DNA of 64,000 nt from Vitrella brassicaformis (taxonomy: Eukaryota > Sar > Vitrellaceae), in NCBI GenBank assembly GCA_001179505.1, contig CDMY01000383.1, positions 1 through 64,000 on the forward strand. The letters run 5' to 3'. Both the position numbers and the translations under genes were made by a program. The notes beneath the pieces were generated by a model. The model was given only the letters and a program-made list of their open reading frames with translations, made no database searches and was not told where the DNA came from. Shown here in pieces: positions 9,327-20,456 of this stretch (position 1 is the stretch's first letter; each line of letters starts with the position of its first letter).

Positions 9327-9900
9327 ATGGCCTCCCCCAACAGCCATGCTGCGTCATCAGCAGCAGCAGCGTCACGCCCCGCCCACACTCTCCGCCTACT
9401 CGACGGCCGTCAGATAGCCCTCGGCCGCCGTCTCAACGGCAACGCCACGGCCATCGGCCGCGTCTACGAGACCGAGCTGCCTCCCACCGGCGGCGCCAGA
9501 TCGTCAGCGCTGAAGCTGTTTGTCCTGCCCAGCAACCACGCGGACAAGAGGGAGCGGCTGATCAAGGATCCCGAGATCGGGCAAGTGCGGCGAGGACTCG
9601 CCCCTCGTCGGCACATACGAGCCCCACTGCCATACCGACCCCAGCAGCCCCGCCACGCTCGTCATCGAGCACCAGCACGGCCACGTGGTGAGGAGGAGTG
9701 TCTGGTCATTGCTCTACAGCTGTTGGCAGGTGAGGGGGCGATGCATGCAGACCAATACACGATTCATGCACACATGGACCTCTCTGTGTCTCTCTTTTCT
9801 GTGTTAGGCAAGGAGTGGCAGCCGGTCGACGACTTCCTGAAGGAGCACAGCTTCAGCAAGCTGGCTCAGCTGAAGGAGACGAGGCCGAGAAGGACCCCGA
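9327..9900 (+). pseudogene. protein-kinase-like N-lobe fragment
   Basis: From ATG 9327 the reading contains ALGRRLNGNATAIGRVYE, a possible glycine-rich loop, followed by ALKLFV, which fits the VAIK lysine strand. RERLIKDPEI follows, as expected for helix C. After about 9580 the sensible reading appears to change frame (EDSPLVGTYEP, LVIEHQHGH), which could be a hinge region. No catalytic loop follows before the CATTTTATAT copy at 10015. It is a fragment or decayed kinase; the C-lobe-like piece at 13.5 kb could be a related copy. Low certainty on boundaries. Confidence 0.35.
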
Positions 9901-10002
9901 GGACATGGAGGGTCGATGGCAGGCACAGCACAAGAGACATGATGTCTTCTCCGTCTGTCGAGTATTGTTTGGTGTGGTGTCGGTATGGTCAGGTCGCTCG
10001 AG

Positions 10003-10026
10003 GTTCGTTGTCTACATTTTATATCT
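10003..10026 (+). repeat. CATTTTATAT element, copy d
   Basis: The core is at 10015-10024, preceded by TTCGTTGTCTA and followed by CTTCGTCG. Confidence 0.75.
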
Positions 10027-10128
10027 TCGTCGATTCTTTGAGGAAGCTCCAATGAACGCCATGTTGCAGCTTCGCCGCGTGTCAGCTCTCCCACGACACC
10101 AACCTTTCTCTCTGTACTTCTGTCAATA

Positions 10129-10881
10129 ATGATGGTGCCCTCAACTCTGGATGATGTGCCTCACATTCATCCATCCAAGTAAGACAGGCACATAGACAGC
10201 AGACGAGACAGACAAAGATGTCGCTTGCTCTTGTTGTTTGCTTGCCTGTCGTCCTCAGCCGTGACGCGTCAGCTGCTGGAGATCCTCCCTTGTCGGGCCG
10301 CGACGTGGGTCTCGCCCGCACTGCACGTGTCGAGAACGAGATGTTCGGCGCAGAAGAGGAAATACGTCAGCCAACGACCCACACTACACCGAGCGCCGCA
10401 CGCTACGCCAGCCGAGGCGCTACCTGGTGTGGTGCGGATCACTCCATCTCATCGCCGGCACAGACACACACACACAAGGTGAGCCTGCCAGCCAGTCGGT
10501 TATTGACACACAGAGACAGTCAGGCGAATGCGATGTACACAGACAGCCAGATGAACTCACATGCCTCTGTCTGTCTGCCTGTCTGTCTGTGTCTGTGTGT
10601 GTCCAGGCGTTGCACGCTGCGTCAGCCGAGGCCCTTGTGTGTATGTACCACCTCATTTTGGCGTCACCGAGAGGGGCAGCCCTCCAATTCATCGCCCGCT
10701 GCGGTGACGGCCGAGTGGTCACCATCGTCCTCGCCAGTAGACACCGGCAGACGACAACACGCCCAAGCCCCACGCCAGCAAGCCGCCCAAACGTATCCGC
10801 AAGGGCCGCGGCCTCTCATCCACCCCCATCGCCCATCGGCGCCGAGGACGAAGGCCGACCAAGAGACACACAGACGAACAC
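10129..10881. other. no clear gene
   Basis: Open frames here are short, and none shows a family motif. The stretch has CTGT microsatellites (10570-10600) and TG-rich, intron-like tracts, and may hold decayed exons. Confidence 0.5.
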
Positions 10882-11316
10882 ATGAGACGAGACCGAGGCC
10901 GCACGCCACACGCCCACCACACAGATGCCGCCCATCAGACCACCACCACCACCACCACCAGCGGCAGCGGCACATCAGGCCAAGCCGACGGTCAACTGTC
11001 GACTTGCCCCTCCCCAGCCCAAGCTGCCGACCATCATCAGGCAGCACCCCCAAGCCCCACCTCACCTGCCAGGTCTCACGGAGGGCCTCAGATGGTCCAG
11101 GAAAGGCAGCTGGACAGTGCCGATGGGCCCCCAGCAGGCGCTGCAGGTGGAATCGTGTTGGGTCCTGGAGTGCAGAGGGTAGCAGCGGGTGTCTGGCGCC
11201 ACGAGAAGTGGCTGTTCGTGCACCCGTCCCTTCTTGAGGCGGCGGGGATGCCTTTGATGAGGCCGTGGGTGCGGCTGATCGACGAGGAGGAGATAGAAGA
11301 TATGATGGACGAGTGA
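10882..11316 (+). CDS. hypothetical protein, Thr/Pro-rich, acidic end
   Basis: An open frame from ATG 10882 runs through a Thr-rich microsatellite-coded patch (ACC repeats), Pro/Ala-rich sequence and then a compositionally normal part: GVWRHEKWLFVHPSLL, then RPWVRLIDEEEIEDMM. It stops at 11314-11316. The last 60 residues look like real coding sequence; upstream exons are probably missing. Not recognised. Confidence 0.35.
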   Translation: MRRDRGRTPHAHHTDAAHQTTTTTTTSGSGTSGQADGQLSTCPSPAQAADHHQAAPPSPTSPARSHGGPQMVQERQLDSADGPPAGAAGGIVLGPGVQRVAAGVWRHEKWLFVHPSLLEAAGMPLMRPWVRLIDEEEIEDMMDE

Positions 11317-12075
11317 GGGCGGGGCGGACGGACGGATGGAGACAGGGATAGAAGTGGATGATTGGTGGGTGGAGGATGTAATGGAGCTACCGTAGCTTAG
11401 CTTGGATTGGATGGCGGAGGGAAGGGGGCTGCCTGAGTGAGCAGAGGCTCGACTGTCGGTTGTGAACGCATCCGTCCCTGTACAATAGTGATGAGGGCCA
11501 GCAGATGGGCCTTGTAGACGGACAGGAGGGGGAGTCGCATGACCATGTGCATGACCAGCGTGTAGAACCTGTTGGAACAGGAGAGTGGGTGAGGGGACAC
11601 ACACACAAACGGGGAGGAAGGAGAAGGGACGCCTGGGTGATATCTGTACCTGACCGATCATTGTGCTGTTTTCTGTGTGTTGGTCTCGATCGTCAGGTGG
11701 TTTGTTGTTTGAGAGATGGCAGACGGCGGGTCAGCAACAGCCAAGCAGCCCCACTCTACCATCAGCAGCTGCTGGCTTCGAGGGAGCAACATGGTTCGCT
11801 CCAACGACATCACCCCGCAGCGAGAGACAGGTACATGCGGCGCAGATGGAGATACAAACGGGCAACCGAATGCTGTATGTCCGTGTCAGCTCTCGCGATC
11901 GGTGCCTACATTTATATTTGTCGGCATGTTTTCCGCATGTTTTCCCCATGTCTCCGCACACACCATCGAGGACCGCCAAAACATGGTACGCCCTGCCTGT
12001 CCGAGGGGGTGAGTGAGCAACCAACCACATCACCTCCATGTCAATCTCTCTGTGTGGGGGTATGCATGTGTGCAG
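11317..12075. other. spacer with CATTTTATAT copy e
   Basis: No supported gene. The stretch holds copy e of the element, in a slightly short form (CATTTATAT, 11909-11917). Its downstream flank, TCCGCACACACCATCGAG, matches the flank of copy f at 14152 (TCCGCATCCACCATCGAG). Confidence 0.5.
11896..11919 (+). repeat. CATTTTATAT element, copy e (one T shorter)
   Basis: The core CATTTATAT is at 11909-11917, after GATCGGTGCCTA. The extended downstream flank is shared with copy f. Confidence 0.7.
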
Positions 12076-12943
12076 GGCGTATTGGCCAACGCCATCAGGT
12101 ACCTGCAGAAGGCGACGAGGGCGGGGCTCAGCGGGCGACTGAGGGCGGAAGCGGAGGCCATTAAGGGAGCGACGGGAGAGGGCGGTCTCTCAGTCACCCC
12201 TGAGCTGGTTGCCCATGGCCTCGTCCACGGCGATGCACAGCAGTCAGTCGCCATCATTGACGGGGCCTGGCAGGCCTACCGCGACAGAGGGTACGAGGGT
12301 GTGAGGCCCTACGTGACCGAGGGCTACGTGATCATGTCGCAATATCTAGGTATGCATTGCATTGCATATGACGGAGAGAGCATCAAGGAAGGGACGCAAC
12401 GCACACGTGTCTGTGTATCTGTCCGCCTTGGTTGTGCCCCCACCCCACCTGTTCAGCTTTCTGAGTGAGAGCGATCGCGTGGCCTTGGAACAGCAGCAGC
12501 CACCCGCCGTACCGCCGTCGCCGCCACCCGAGGGCGCATCGGCTTTGCCAGCGGCTCACGAGGCGCCTGCCTCTGCACCAGCGGCCGACGATGGCGAGGT
12601 CGATGAGCGGTGCAAGCGGCATCAGCAGGAGGCCGAAGAGTACGAGAGGGTCATGGATGAGCTAATGGCCGACTCGGAGTACGCCGACTTCCTCCCCGAC
12701 TGGCTGAAGTTCCTGCCTTCCCTGCGTGCAGAGAAGCCGGTGGAGCCCGAGAGCGGCGACGAGGGGCAGGAGAGGCAGCAGATAGAGAGGCAGCCAACGC
12801 CGGCGGAGATGTGGGACGGAGCCGTCACCCTCCGAGACGTCTTCCGCATCCGAGCCGGCATGCTGCACGCCCTGTCCCTGCCCACCGCCACCAGACGTCG
12901 GCTGCAGCGGATCAGCCAGACCTTACCGACACCGGGCGAGTAG
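12076..12943 (+). CDS. hypothetical protein, Pro/Glu-rich C-terminus
   Basis: Two open exons are supported: 12076 to about 12351, and about 12472-12943. The joining phase is unresolved. Exon 1 reads as a folded domain (NAIRYLQKATRAG, HGLVHGDAQQSVAI, GYEGVRPYVTEGYVI). Exon 2 is Pro/Ala-rich, then helical (EEYERVMDELMADSEY, LPDWLKFLPSLR), and ends in a TAG at 12941-12943. No known family was recognised. Codon use looks like the core genes, so it is probably real. Confidence 0.45.
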
Positions 12944-13091
12944 CGAAGCGATGGAAGGTACGCAAGCACGGCCACTGATAGAGCAGGGGTCAGTCAGAGA
13001 GCCGGGCGTGGCTTGCAGGTGATCACAATGGCGTTTCCTCATCCGCGATGAGCGGCAACAGGGCGGATCAGATTCAGCCATCGAGCGGTGT

Positions 13092-14275
13092 GTGGCCTTG
13101 CTGGCGGCCAGGGCTGAGGAGCAGGGCCAGCAAGGAGGCATCGCCGGCTGCGTCGTTGACCTCGTCGTCTGCAGCACCAGCAATCCATTGCATCAGTCTG
13201 CGGCAGCGTCATTCCTCGAGCGGCTCATCCAGGCCGCGTACCCCGTTGGCGTGGGATGGTTGCTGCTGTTCGGTGTTTCGGTGGGCGCGGTGGTTGAGGG
13301 CCTGACACTATCAGACCAGCTGTTCCATGCAGCAGCTGAAGTGATGCTCAACGTCAAAGCCACAGGTAGCTGGTCATGGGATGGACGGCAAAGGTCTCGT
13401 ATCTGTGTGTTGTGTACCGTTCAGCGACGGATCCGAAGGCATTTCCGGAGTATGTGCTGAGCCGCCACGTCAATTCGCTCCTTGAGACTCTCGTAGCCAG
13501 CAGCGATATGCTGATCGTATCGAGCGTCTGCAGCTGCCTCCCGACGCGTACCGGCGGCTCGTCGTCTCTGTGCTGTCATCGCTGGCTGCCATCCATGGGG
13601 CGGGGTGGATACATCGCGACGCCAACCCCCAGAATATCATGGTCGTGTGCCACGCCGCTCGCCTTGGCAGCCAGTGGATTAACTTTGAGATGGCGACGCG
13701 TCGGTCGGAGACAGAGCAGCCGCTTCCCTCCCTGCCGTCGACGCCAGGTGAAGTCGACATCGCCTCAGTGCCGGCCCCGCACGCCGATCCTGCTGCCCTC
13801 AGAAAGGTCGCAGACACCACCGAGGCCGTCATCAGCCGCACCGCCACCCGCAGCAGCAGCACGCTCCGCCTGCCATTCAGCGCGGAGGCAGACACCTACT
13901 CCGTCTGCTCACTGTCGGCTGCCCTGCTGATCGCCCCTCATATGGACCACCCCGACGGCAGCGACGCCAACACAGCGATCTACGAGGAGGCGGGGGCGTT
14001 TTTTGTCGACCTCTACGACAGACACTTCGTCGCTCAGGTGGCGAGGGAGACAAAGGCCATGGAGACGGCGACGCGTGGAGCGGACAGCGCCCTCGCGTTC
14101 CTGCAGGCGCTCTCTGGGGCGCTCCCTGTCAGGTCTCAGGATCGTTGCCTACATTTTATATCTGTCGGCCTATTTTCCTCGTGGCTCCGCATCCACCATC
14201 GAGAAGGTAGAAGGCACACGTCGAGTGGGTTCCGAGGGGGTATCTTTGCTGTGTGCGACTGCAGGCTCGGGATGA
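13092..14275 (+). pseudogene. divergent protein-kinase-like C-lobe (pseudokinase or decayed)
   Basis: The recognisable core is GWIHRDANPQNIMV at about 13600-13645. It is an HRD catalytic loop in which the usual Lys is Asn (HRD-A-N-P-Q-N), followed by QWINFEMA where DFG is expected. PFSAEADTYSV follows, like the helix-F Asp region. Upstream, ALLAARAEEQ and a hydrophobic stretch do not look like a kinase N-lobe. The frame changes between about 13480 and 13500, where a TGA blocks the catalytic-loop frame, so either an intron or an indel lies there. The open frame then passes into CATTTTATAT copy f. Likely inactive as a kinase. Confidence 0.4.
14140..14163 (+). repeat. CATTTTATAT element, copy f
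   Basis: The core is at 14152-14161, after GGATCGTTGCCTA. Downstream it shares TCCGCA and CACCATCGAG with copy e. Confidence 0.8.
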
Positions 14276-15221
14276 TGGCAATGCTCTCATCCGCACATCA
14301 GCCAGGTATGCCCTACCTGATGCATGAGGGGTTCGACGGACCTCCAACAGTCCTCCAACTACATCCATCCATCCATCATCTGCACTTCGAGCTGTCTGTG
14401 CGGCCAACCACGAGCGGGAGGACCACCTGGCGGCGGCGCGAGAGTCAGGCGGCGTCAGGGCATCCTGCTCCTTCGCAGCGACATGATGAGGCCTGCGAGG
14501 GTCCCCCAGGCGTCCTCTCTCCTCTGCATCGGTACACACAAGGTAGGTGTGCATGTAGAGAAGCCAGAAATACGCATGCCCTTCTTCATCTGTGTTTGTG
14601 TGTGCCTATCTCTTCTAGGGCAAGAGAAACGCAGCGGCAAAGTCGGACCTGCTCGTGGCGCCAGTGTCCTGGCTCCGCTGATCCACCAACACACCCTCGT
14701 TGGCTCAGCAGTCCTTGTTTGCACTGATACTTTGCTCTTTCTTCGTCAACAGGAATCCGTTCGCCAGCACTCGTCATGTTATCTGCATCAGCATCGGCCG
14801 TCAAGGGAGAAAGCCTCCGTCATGACAATTCCAGCCTGCTGGTGGGCGAAAGAGCTCTGTGGTCGATTGATGATGTCACCGCTGCCAACTTCTTCCTTTT
14901 GCCGACCTACCCCGGCCCACACGTCTGGCGTGACGAGAGCGGCAGACTGCACGAGCCGCCTGGCGCCGGGACAGACACGGCCGAGGAGCCAATCTGAAGC
15001 CCAAGATACCACCAAACGAGGCCTCGTTTGGGGGTGGGGGAGAGGGTGTTCCTGAGGAGTGCGAGACGGCTGGCTATTTGCCTCATAGAGAAGCTGGTGC
15101 GTGAGATGGATGCTGAGGTGATAGTGGCGACCGGCGCGCGAAGCGGTGAGTGAGCTATCCAGCGATCGGGGAGGAACAGCAATATACAGGGGGGTATCAT
15201 TGTCTGTGTCTGTGTGGCGTC
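14276..15221. other. no clear gene; short ORF 14776-14997
   Basis: Only a 73-codon open frame (14776-14997) stands out. It has no family motif, though SSLLVGERALWSIDDV is compositionally plausible. The rest is TG-rich and low-scoring. Confidence 0.4.
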
Positions 15222-15330
15222 GGTTGATGCGTGCCCAGCGTGACGCGGCAGGGCAGCCAGTGGATTGACTTTGAGATGGCATCGCTCAAAATGGCTGACG
15301 ATTTGCGTACGTATCCATCTCGTGCGCAGG
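15222..15330 (+). pseudogene. second copy of the kinase-like activation-loop segment
   Basis: The reading QGSQWIDFEMAS repeats the LGSQWINFEMAT of the piece at 13655-13700. Here the Asp of the expected DFG position is kept. Only this short segment is present before the frame ends, so it is a partial duplicate. Confidence 0.5.
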
Positions 15331-15813
15331 ACCGTTTGCGGCGACTCGAAACAAGTGGTTGAAAAGGATGTCGAGCAACATGCGATGAAGCCGTATCTGA
15401 TATTATCAGAGAGCAGGCTGCTTTCGTTCTGCAAGAGTGCCTGAGGCGCCCGGGAACGGACAAAATCACGAAGGCACAAGCGCGGGCGATAGGTAGGCAG
15501 CCAGTCGACAGGTCATTATGGATCTCTAATGGTGGTGGTAGTTGTGTGAGCGGGTGGCGCGGTGCAGGGGCATAGGGGCATTGCTGGTGTTCGAGGAGGT
15601 CCCGAATGCCGCTCATGTTGCCAACGTCATTAGCACAGCTTTGCGGCAGGTCCCGTCATCTGCTCAGGCTGCTGCTGCGGCGGGTGTGACTGGCCGAGAA
15701 AGAGATACGCACGCAGACGCGACATGTAATGATGCTCACTTGTGTGTTTGGGCCTGTGTCTCTTGTATGAGCAGGATGGTCGACCTATCGCTGCCTGCAT
15801 TTTATATTTCCAG
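15331..15813. other. possible upstream exons, unresolved
   Basis: The open segment around 15545-15690 (IGALLVFEEVP, NVISTALRQVP) looks like coding sequence, but its splice partners could not be fixed. The stretch ends with CATTTTATAT copy g. Confidence 0.35.
15786..15809 (+). repeat. CATTTTATAT element, copy g
   Basis: The core is at 15798-15807, after CTATCGCTGCCTG. Here the element runs straight into TTCCAG, which serves as the acceptor of the exon at 15814. Confidence 0.8.
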
Positions 15814-17189
15814 GCTATTGCTCTCCTTGGAATGCCTTTCGACCCTTCGACCCTTCTGGTTGTACGGAGACACTCAATGGAGACACTCGCACTTAAGCGG
15901 AGGCTGGAGGAAAGACACAGGTATGCAGCCACAGGAATGTACGACAGCATTTCCCACCCGCCTCATCTCTGTCCCTTGCTTGCTTGCTTGCTATGTGTTG
16001 CAGGGCCGCTTGCTGGCTGAGGCGGAGGTCACGAGGCTGCAGGAAGAGGCAGCTACAAGACCTGACGCGCGAGGTGAAGGCGTCGCGGCGCATGTACGGT
16101 TACTCCCACCCCCTAGCGGACCACTGTCAGCAGAATGACATGCTGCGGTCCGCTGGCGGTGTCAGGCCGCCGCCAAACCCACCGACCACACGCCCTCCGA
16201 AGCCCTCTGCCGAAACAACCCCGCACCCGCCGCTACCCACACCGTCAGCCATCCCTAAGCTGCCGCTCCTTCGACCTTCGATGCCCAACGCCGCAACACC
16301 TCTCAGCGGCAGCGACGAGGCAGGGCAGCTGAACGGCGTGATGTCGATGCACCACGGGGGTGCAATGGGGGCGATGGGCGGGCAGTTCCGTCCTCTGGCG
16401 AGTGCATTGCCGCCTCTGACTGGGCACTATGCCATGCCGCCCATGATGCAGCAGTACCGGCCTGTGCAGCGCTTCAACCCCGCCCGAGCCGGATTCCAAG
16501 CAGCAGGGCAGGACCCCAAGGCCAACAGTGGGCCGCCAGTGCCCTTCTGGGGCATGGCAGGAGGGGTGGGTGACCAGCCGGCACGACAGGCAGCGGCAGG
16601 CAGCCCACGGATGCTTCCCAACCTGCTCCCGCCCCCCGCTGTGCACATCACGCCCTTGGGTGCCTACGCTGCCGTCCCCCATCAGCACCATCAGCATCAG
16701 TGTCATCCTGCGGCACACGGCGGGGCGATCGGCTCTGTCGCTGTGCCGTTTGGCCACCAGGGCAGCCCCCTGTTCCGCCCGTCCAACCGCCCCGCGCAGG
16801 AGCAAGCTGAAATGTCGGCCTTGGTCGCGTCTAAGGGCAGCCTCATCCCACACGACTATGGCGTCGCTGAAGGTAGTGCGGCACCCGGCCCCCGCGACAC
16901 AAGTCACCATCAGATCAACAACAAGTCAGCATCGCCGCAGATGCGTCACCAGCAGCAGATGGCCGTGCCGATACCGTCATGCGGGGGCGCGGGCCTCCAG
17001 CCGATGGCGCACAAGGGCTCGCCGCCACCAGCTGCCACTGCATCTGCAAAGGAGCCTTCGAAGCACGGCCACGCTCTTCAGCAGCACCAGTACCACCAGC
17101 AGGCAATGGCGGGGCCCTCTGCCGCCAACAACCTGACGCCACACGAGCATCATGGCCATTGGGCGAGGAGTAAGGAGAGAGGATGCTGA
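15814..17189 (+). CDS. low-complexity Pro/His/Met-rich protein
   Basis: Two exons (15814-15920 and 16004-17189) join in phase. The upstream end is unresolved. The first part is a basic, probably coiled segment (ALKRRLEERHR), followed by LTREVKASRRMYGY. The remaining roughly 350 residues are low complexity: Pro-rich, Met/Gly-rich (GGAMGAMGG, MPPMMQQY) and His/Gln-rich (HQHHQHQC, QQHQYHQQ). It ends at a TGA at about 17187-17189. No domain was recognised. Such sequence is common in RNA-binding or transcription cofactors, but that is only a guess. Confidence 0.5.
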
Positions 17190-17800
17190 TGGTGGGATGC
17201 GTTGGGTCCATGCACTATAGTGGATACATTTCATGCATTTGGGTGGGTTGCGTCCACGTGGATTGGTGTTCGGTACCTTCATGACGATCGTTGCCTGCAT
17301 TTTATATTGGTCGTCAGTGAGCAGAGACACACTGTGACCGACCGACCAACTGTTTCTGAATCAATCTCTGTAATGGTGTCACTGGTGTGTTCATGCGTCT
17401 GGCAGATGATCATCCATCTCGGCCATTGGCACCCCTGTCCACGCCTTCCCTCAGGAATTAATGCAAGACTTTGATACGCTGCTCTAGCCCGTTCCCAGAC
17501 CCCTCTTTCGTGCCGAACGTCTGAACAATTCAAGAAGGTGTGTCCACTGAACGTGGCCGCAGCATCGCCTTATCCTGTCAAGGTACACGGATGCATCACC
17601 AGAGATGGAATCTATGCACACAAGCTCATGTTTCCTGTGCAGGTGGTGCCGCACGACGAGCTCTCTGCAGATGGACTCTTCATCTGGTAGAACGTAACCA
17701 GCATGGTGAGCAAAATACCTTACCACTTCCTCATCGCATCTGGTCATGATGCTGCCTTTATGCTGCCCCGTGTTGTGTGCCACCCTTGGTCTGTGTGCAG
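17190..17800. other. spacer with copy h and unresolved 5' exons
   Basis: The stretch contains CATTTTATAT copy h (core 17298-17307). Possible short exons near 17500-17690 could belong to the gene at 17801, but I could not chain them in phase. Confidence 0.4.
17286..17309 (+). repeat. CATTTTATAT element, copy h
   Basis: The core is at 17298-17307, after GACGATCGTTGCCTG. It is the last copy seen; none was found from here to 64 kb on either strand. Confidence 0.8.
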
Positions 17801-19850
17801 GAGCCACCTATCAACGGCAATCACTATCGCCTCGTTAGCAGGAGCGGCCGACAGCCAAACAACGACGGACCGGTGAGTCTGGAGATGGCCATCCATTCGT
17901 CCAATGGCATGTGTTGTGTGGGTCAGGCTCAGGATCGCATCGCGCGTGAGACCCTGCTGTCCATCTACCGCTGCATACCCCCCTGGACCATCACCCGCAT
18001 CGCACCCGACAAGCGCATCCTCTCCGCCGCGCCGCCCCTCTACAGCCACTTTGACATCGACTGCTCCGACCTAGCGACGCGTCGTGTGTGGGAGAGGGTG
18101 CCCAGCAGACGGGCGCGGAAGTGGGGCGCCATGGCGAGAAACCTGAAGCAGGTGACGGTGCGGTACCCACGTGGATACCATTTTGGCGCCGGTGACGAGT
18201 GGTGCGAGTGTGCCTGGGCGTCGCTGATCGAGGCGCATGCGACTGCGCGCGAGGCCAACAACGAGAAGCCCGACAAGGCCAAGGGGGGCGGCGCGCAGCC
18301 ACCGGCCGGGGACCAGCAGGGAGGGTCCCTCCACACCATCACATTCGAGCCTGTCGATCTGTCAGACGAGGAGTTCCGTGCCCTCAACTGGCAGCAGCGC
18401 CGATCCCTGATGTCCCGCCTCCCGAAGACCGTCATCCTCTCCGGCCTCAAGACCATCAGAGGCCTCGGGCGTCCGCAGTGCACGCTGATAGACGAGCGGC
18501 AGTGGTCCATGCCGTCGCTGGAGCATGTGGAGGGCTACGCGTGTGGGGACTTCATCGGCACATCCAGCAGCCTGACGCATCTTGAGGTGCGGCCTATCAG
18601 GGGGCTCCTTGACGTGCCGGGGCGTATGTCGCCGCCGGTAGTGGGGCAGCGAGGGAACCTGGAGGGGCTGCAGAAGATCGGAGTGATTCAGCCGTTTAGA
18701 GAGCTGGAAATGGATCTGGACAGATTGAAGGTAGGATATGAGGGAGGGACTGTCTGCTTCCCCACTGGATTTGTCTTGTCCTTGTCTTGTCGCCCCTCAG
18801 GAGGCGTTGGCTCGTCACAAGATTCGCCGCATCAGGGACATCAAGGCTGATGCGCCTGATGTGTTTGGCACCGGCATTCTCGTGACCTCCGAGCTGCTGC
18901 GCCTCGCGCGGACCCTCGCCGACTTCAAGCAGTCCCTCGCACCAGCCACCCTCACCCGTACGGCCTTCACCAGCGTACCCGAGATAGTGCTGGTCTCCCG
19001 CAACTGGAACAAGACATTGAAGCTCGACTTCCCCCTCCCCCCGCCCTCCGCCCCCCTTCCATCTCTGTTTTCCAACGCGATGAAGTACTTCGCCAGCAGG
19101 GCTAAGACTGTCATCTGGGACACCGACCCCGCCCCCATCGAGCCCAGCGAACCCGACAACCGCATTGAGCTCGAGAAGGAGCTCATGGCCGACCTGATGT
19201 TCAACAAGGCCACCACAGTGGACGTCCGGGGCGGCGGGTTTGCCGCCGCCCTGGGTGCCGTCTCGCCCGATACGTTCCCCGCCGTCACGCATCTGGACAT
19301 TCGTGGGGGCTGGGACACTGCTGCGAGCACCCTGGCAGCCAAGATGCCGCGTTTGCGTTTAGTGGAAATGACGGGCAGTGGCGCGGGGGGAGCGATGGCG
19401 TTCTTGCGGTCGATGGGCCGCGAGAGGAGGCTGCCCAGGGTGGTCATCATGGGGGTACCGCCTGTGACCTGGCTGGGGTGGGGGGACCAGAGGGATGACC
19501 TACCAGAGATAGAGGAGCTGAAAGTGACCACAGGCGGTGAGTGAATATGGCGAAAACACTCACCCATCTCCACACAGCACAGAACAAAGATGCCGATTGA
19601 TCTGTCCTGCTCTGCAGGTTTCGGTCCTCCTTCCGAAGATTCTGCCATCCGCGCCGTGGAGTCGCTGCTGCAGCTGCGGGTTTCGCGAGAGGTGCGCATC
19701 GTTGTCCAGTGCACCACTTCTCAGGAGGTCACCCTGCAGGCGCTTAATGGCCGCTTCCCCGGTGGCAGCGGTGAGGCCAACGGGTTCAGCGTCACATGGG
19801 AAGCCACCCGCTACGATATCATGGTCGTCGCCCGACGCATCGACACGTAG
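17801..19850 (+). CDS. large LRR-like protein
   Basis: Exons 17801-17872, 17927-18730, 18801-19536 and 19618-19850 chain in phase to a TAG; the true start is upstream and not found. The protein starts with ETLLSIYRCIPPWTI, which may be an F-box-like helix pair. Then come irregular leucine-rich strands: ARNLKQVTVRYP, LPKTVILSGLKTI, SSLTHLEVRP, FPAVTHLDIRG and MPRLRLVEMTG. The last exon has a small alpha/beta-like end (SREVRIVVQCT, WEATRYDIMVV). No catalytic residues were recognised. The LRR-like fragment at 3-714 could be a distant relative. It is likely a protein-binding adaptor, which I infer only from the repeat pattern. Confidence 0.55.
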
Positions 19851-20456
19851 AACACACACAAGGTCAGACTGTTGATGCCACAGCAGGCAGGACGGTGGCA
19901 GCATTGCGTCGTGTGTGTGTGTGTGGACCAGGTGTCATTTGGACAACTTGTTGGTTTGAGAACAGGAATAGAGGGAGGAATAGAGGGAGGGAGGGAGGGA
20001 GGGAGGGAGGGAGAGGGGGGCGGGGCTATCTATCGTACCTGCCCGTGTGAGTGCTCCTCGAAAGATAGCTGGCTGGCTGACTGTGTGTACAATGAATGCC
20101 TCCGTGTTGTGTACAGACATACGTACGTCACTGACTGACTGACTGACGATTCATTCAATAAGGAGCGACACATGTAATCCAAGCATCCATGTCAGTCTCC
20201 GATTCGTCCGTTGACTGCCATCAGTACATACGTCATAGCATGCACATACATACCCATGTGCAGTGCACCTCTCTCTCTGCAGCTGCGATAGGCCTACACA
20301 CATGTAATGGCACACACCTCTCACTCTATACTGCCTTGTACACACTCGTCCAGCCAGCTACCCCTCAGAGATCGACCAACGGCCACAGAAAAACCGCACT
20401 ACTCAGGGAGGAAAACTGCAGGAGGCACCGTCCGTGCGGCCAGAGACATAAGATCG
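19851..20456. repeat. convergent spacer with (GGGA)n
   Basis: This lies between the stops of the LRR-like gene (+) and the AlgH gene (-). It has a GGGA run at about 19976-20025, able to form a G-quadruplex, and ACTG/TACG short repeats. No gene was seen. Confidence 0.7.

Noticed and set aside
14776-14997. Small 73-codon gene
   Set aside because: It has no motif, no clear splice context and no paralog in the window, so it was left as a note in the spacer entry.
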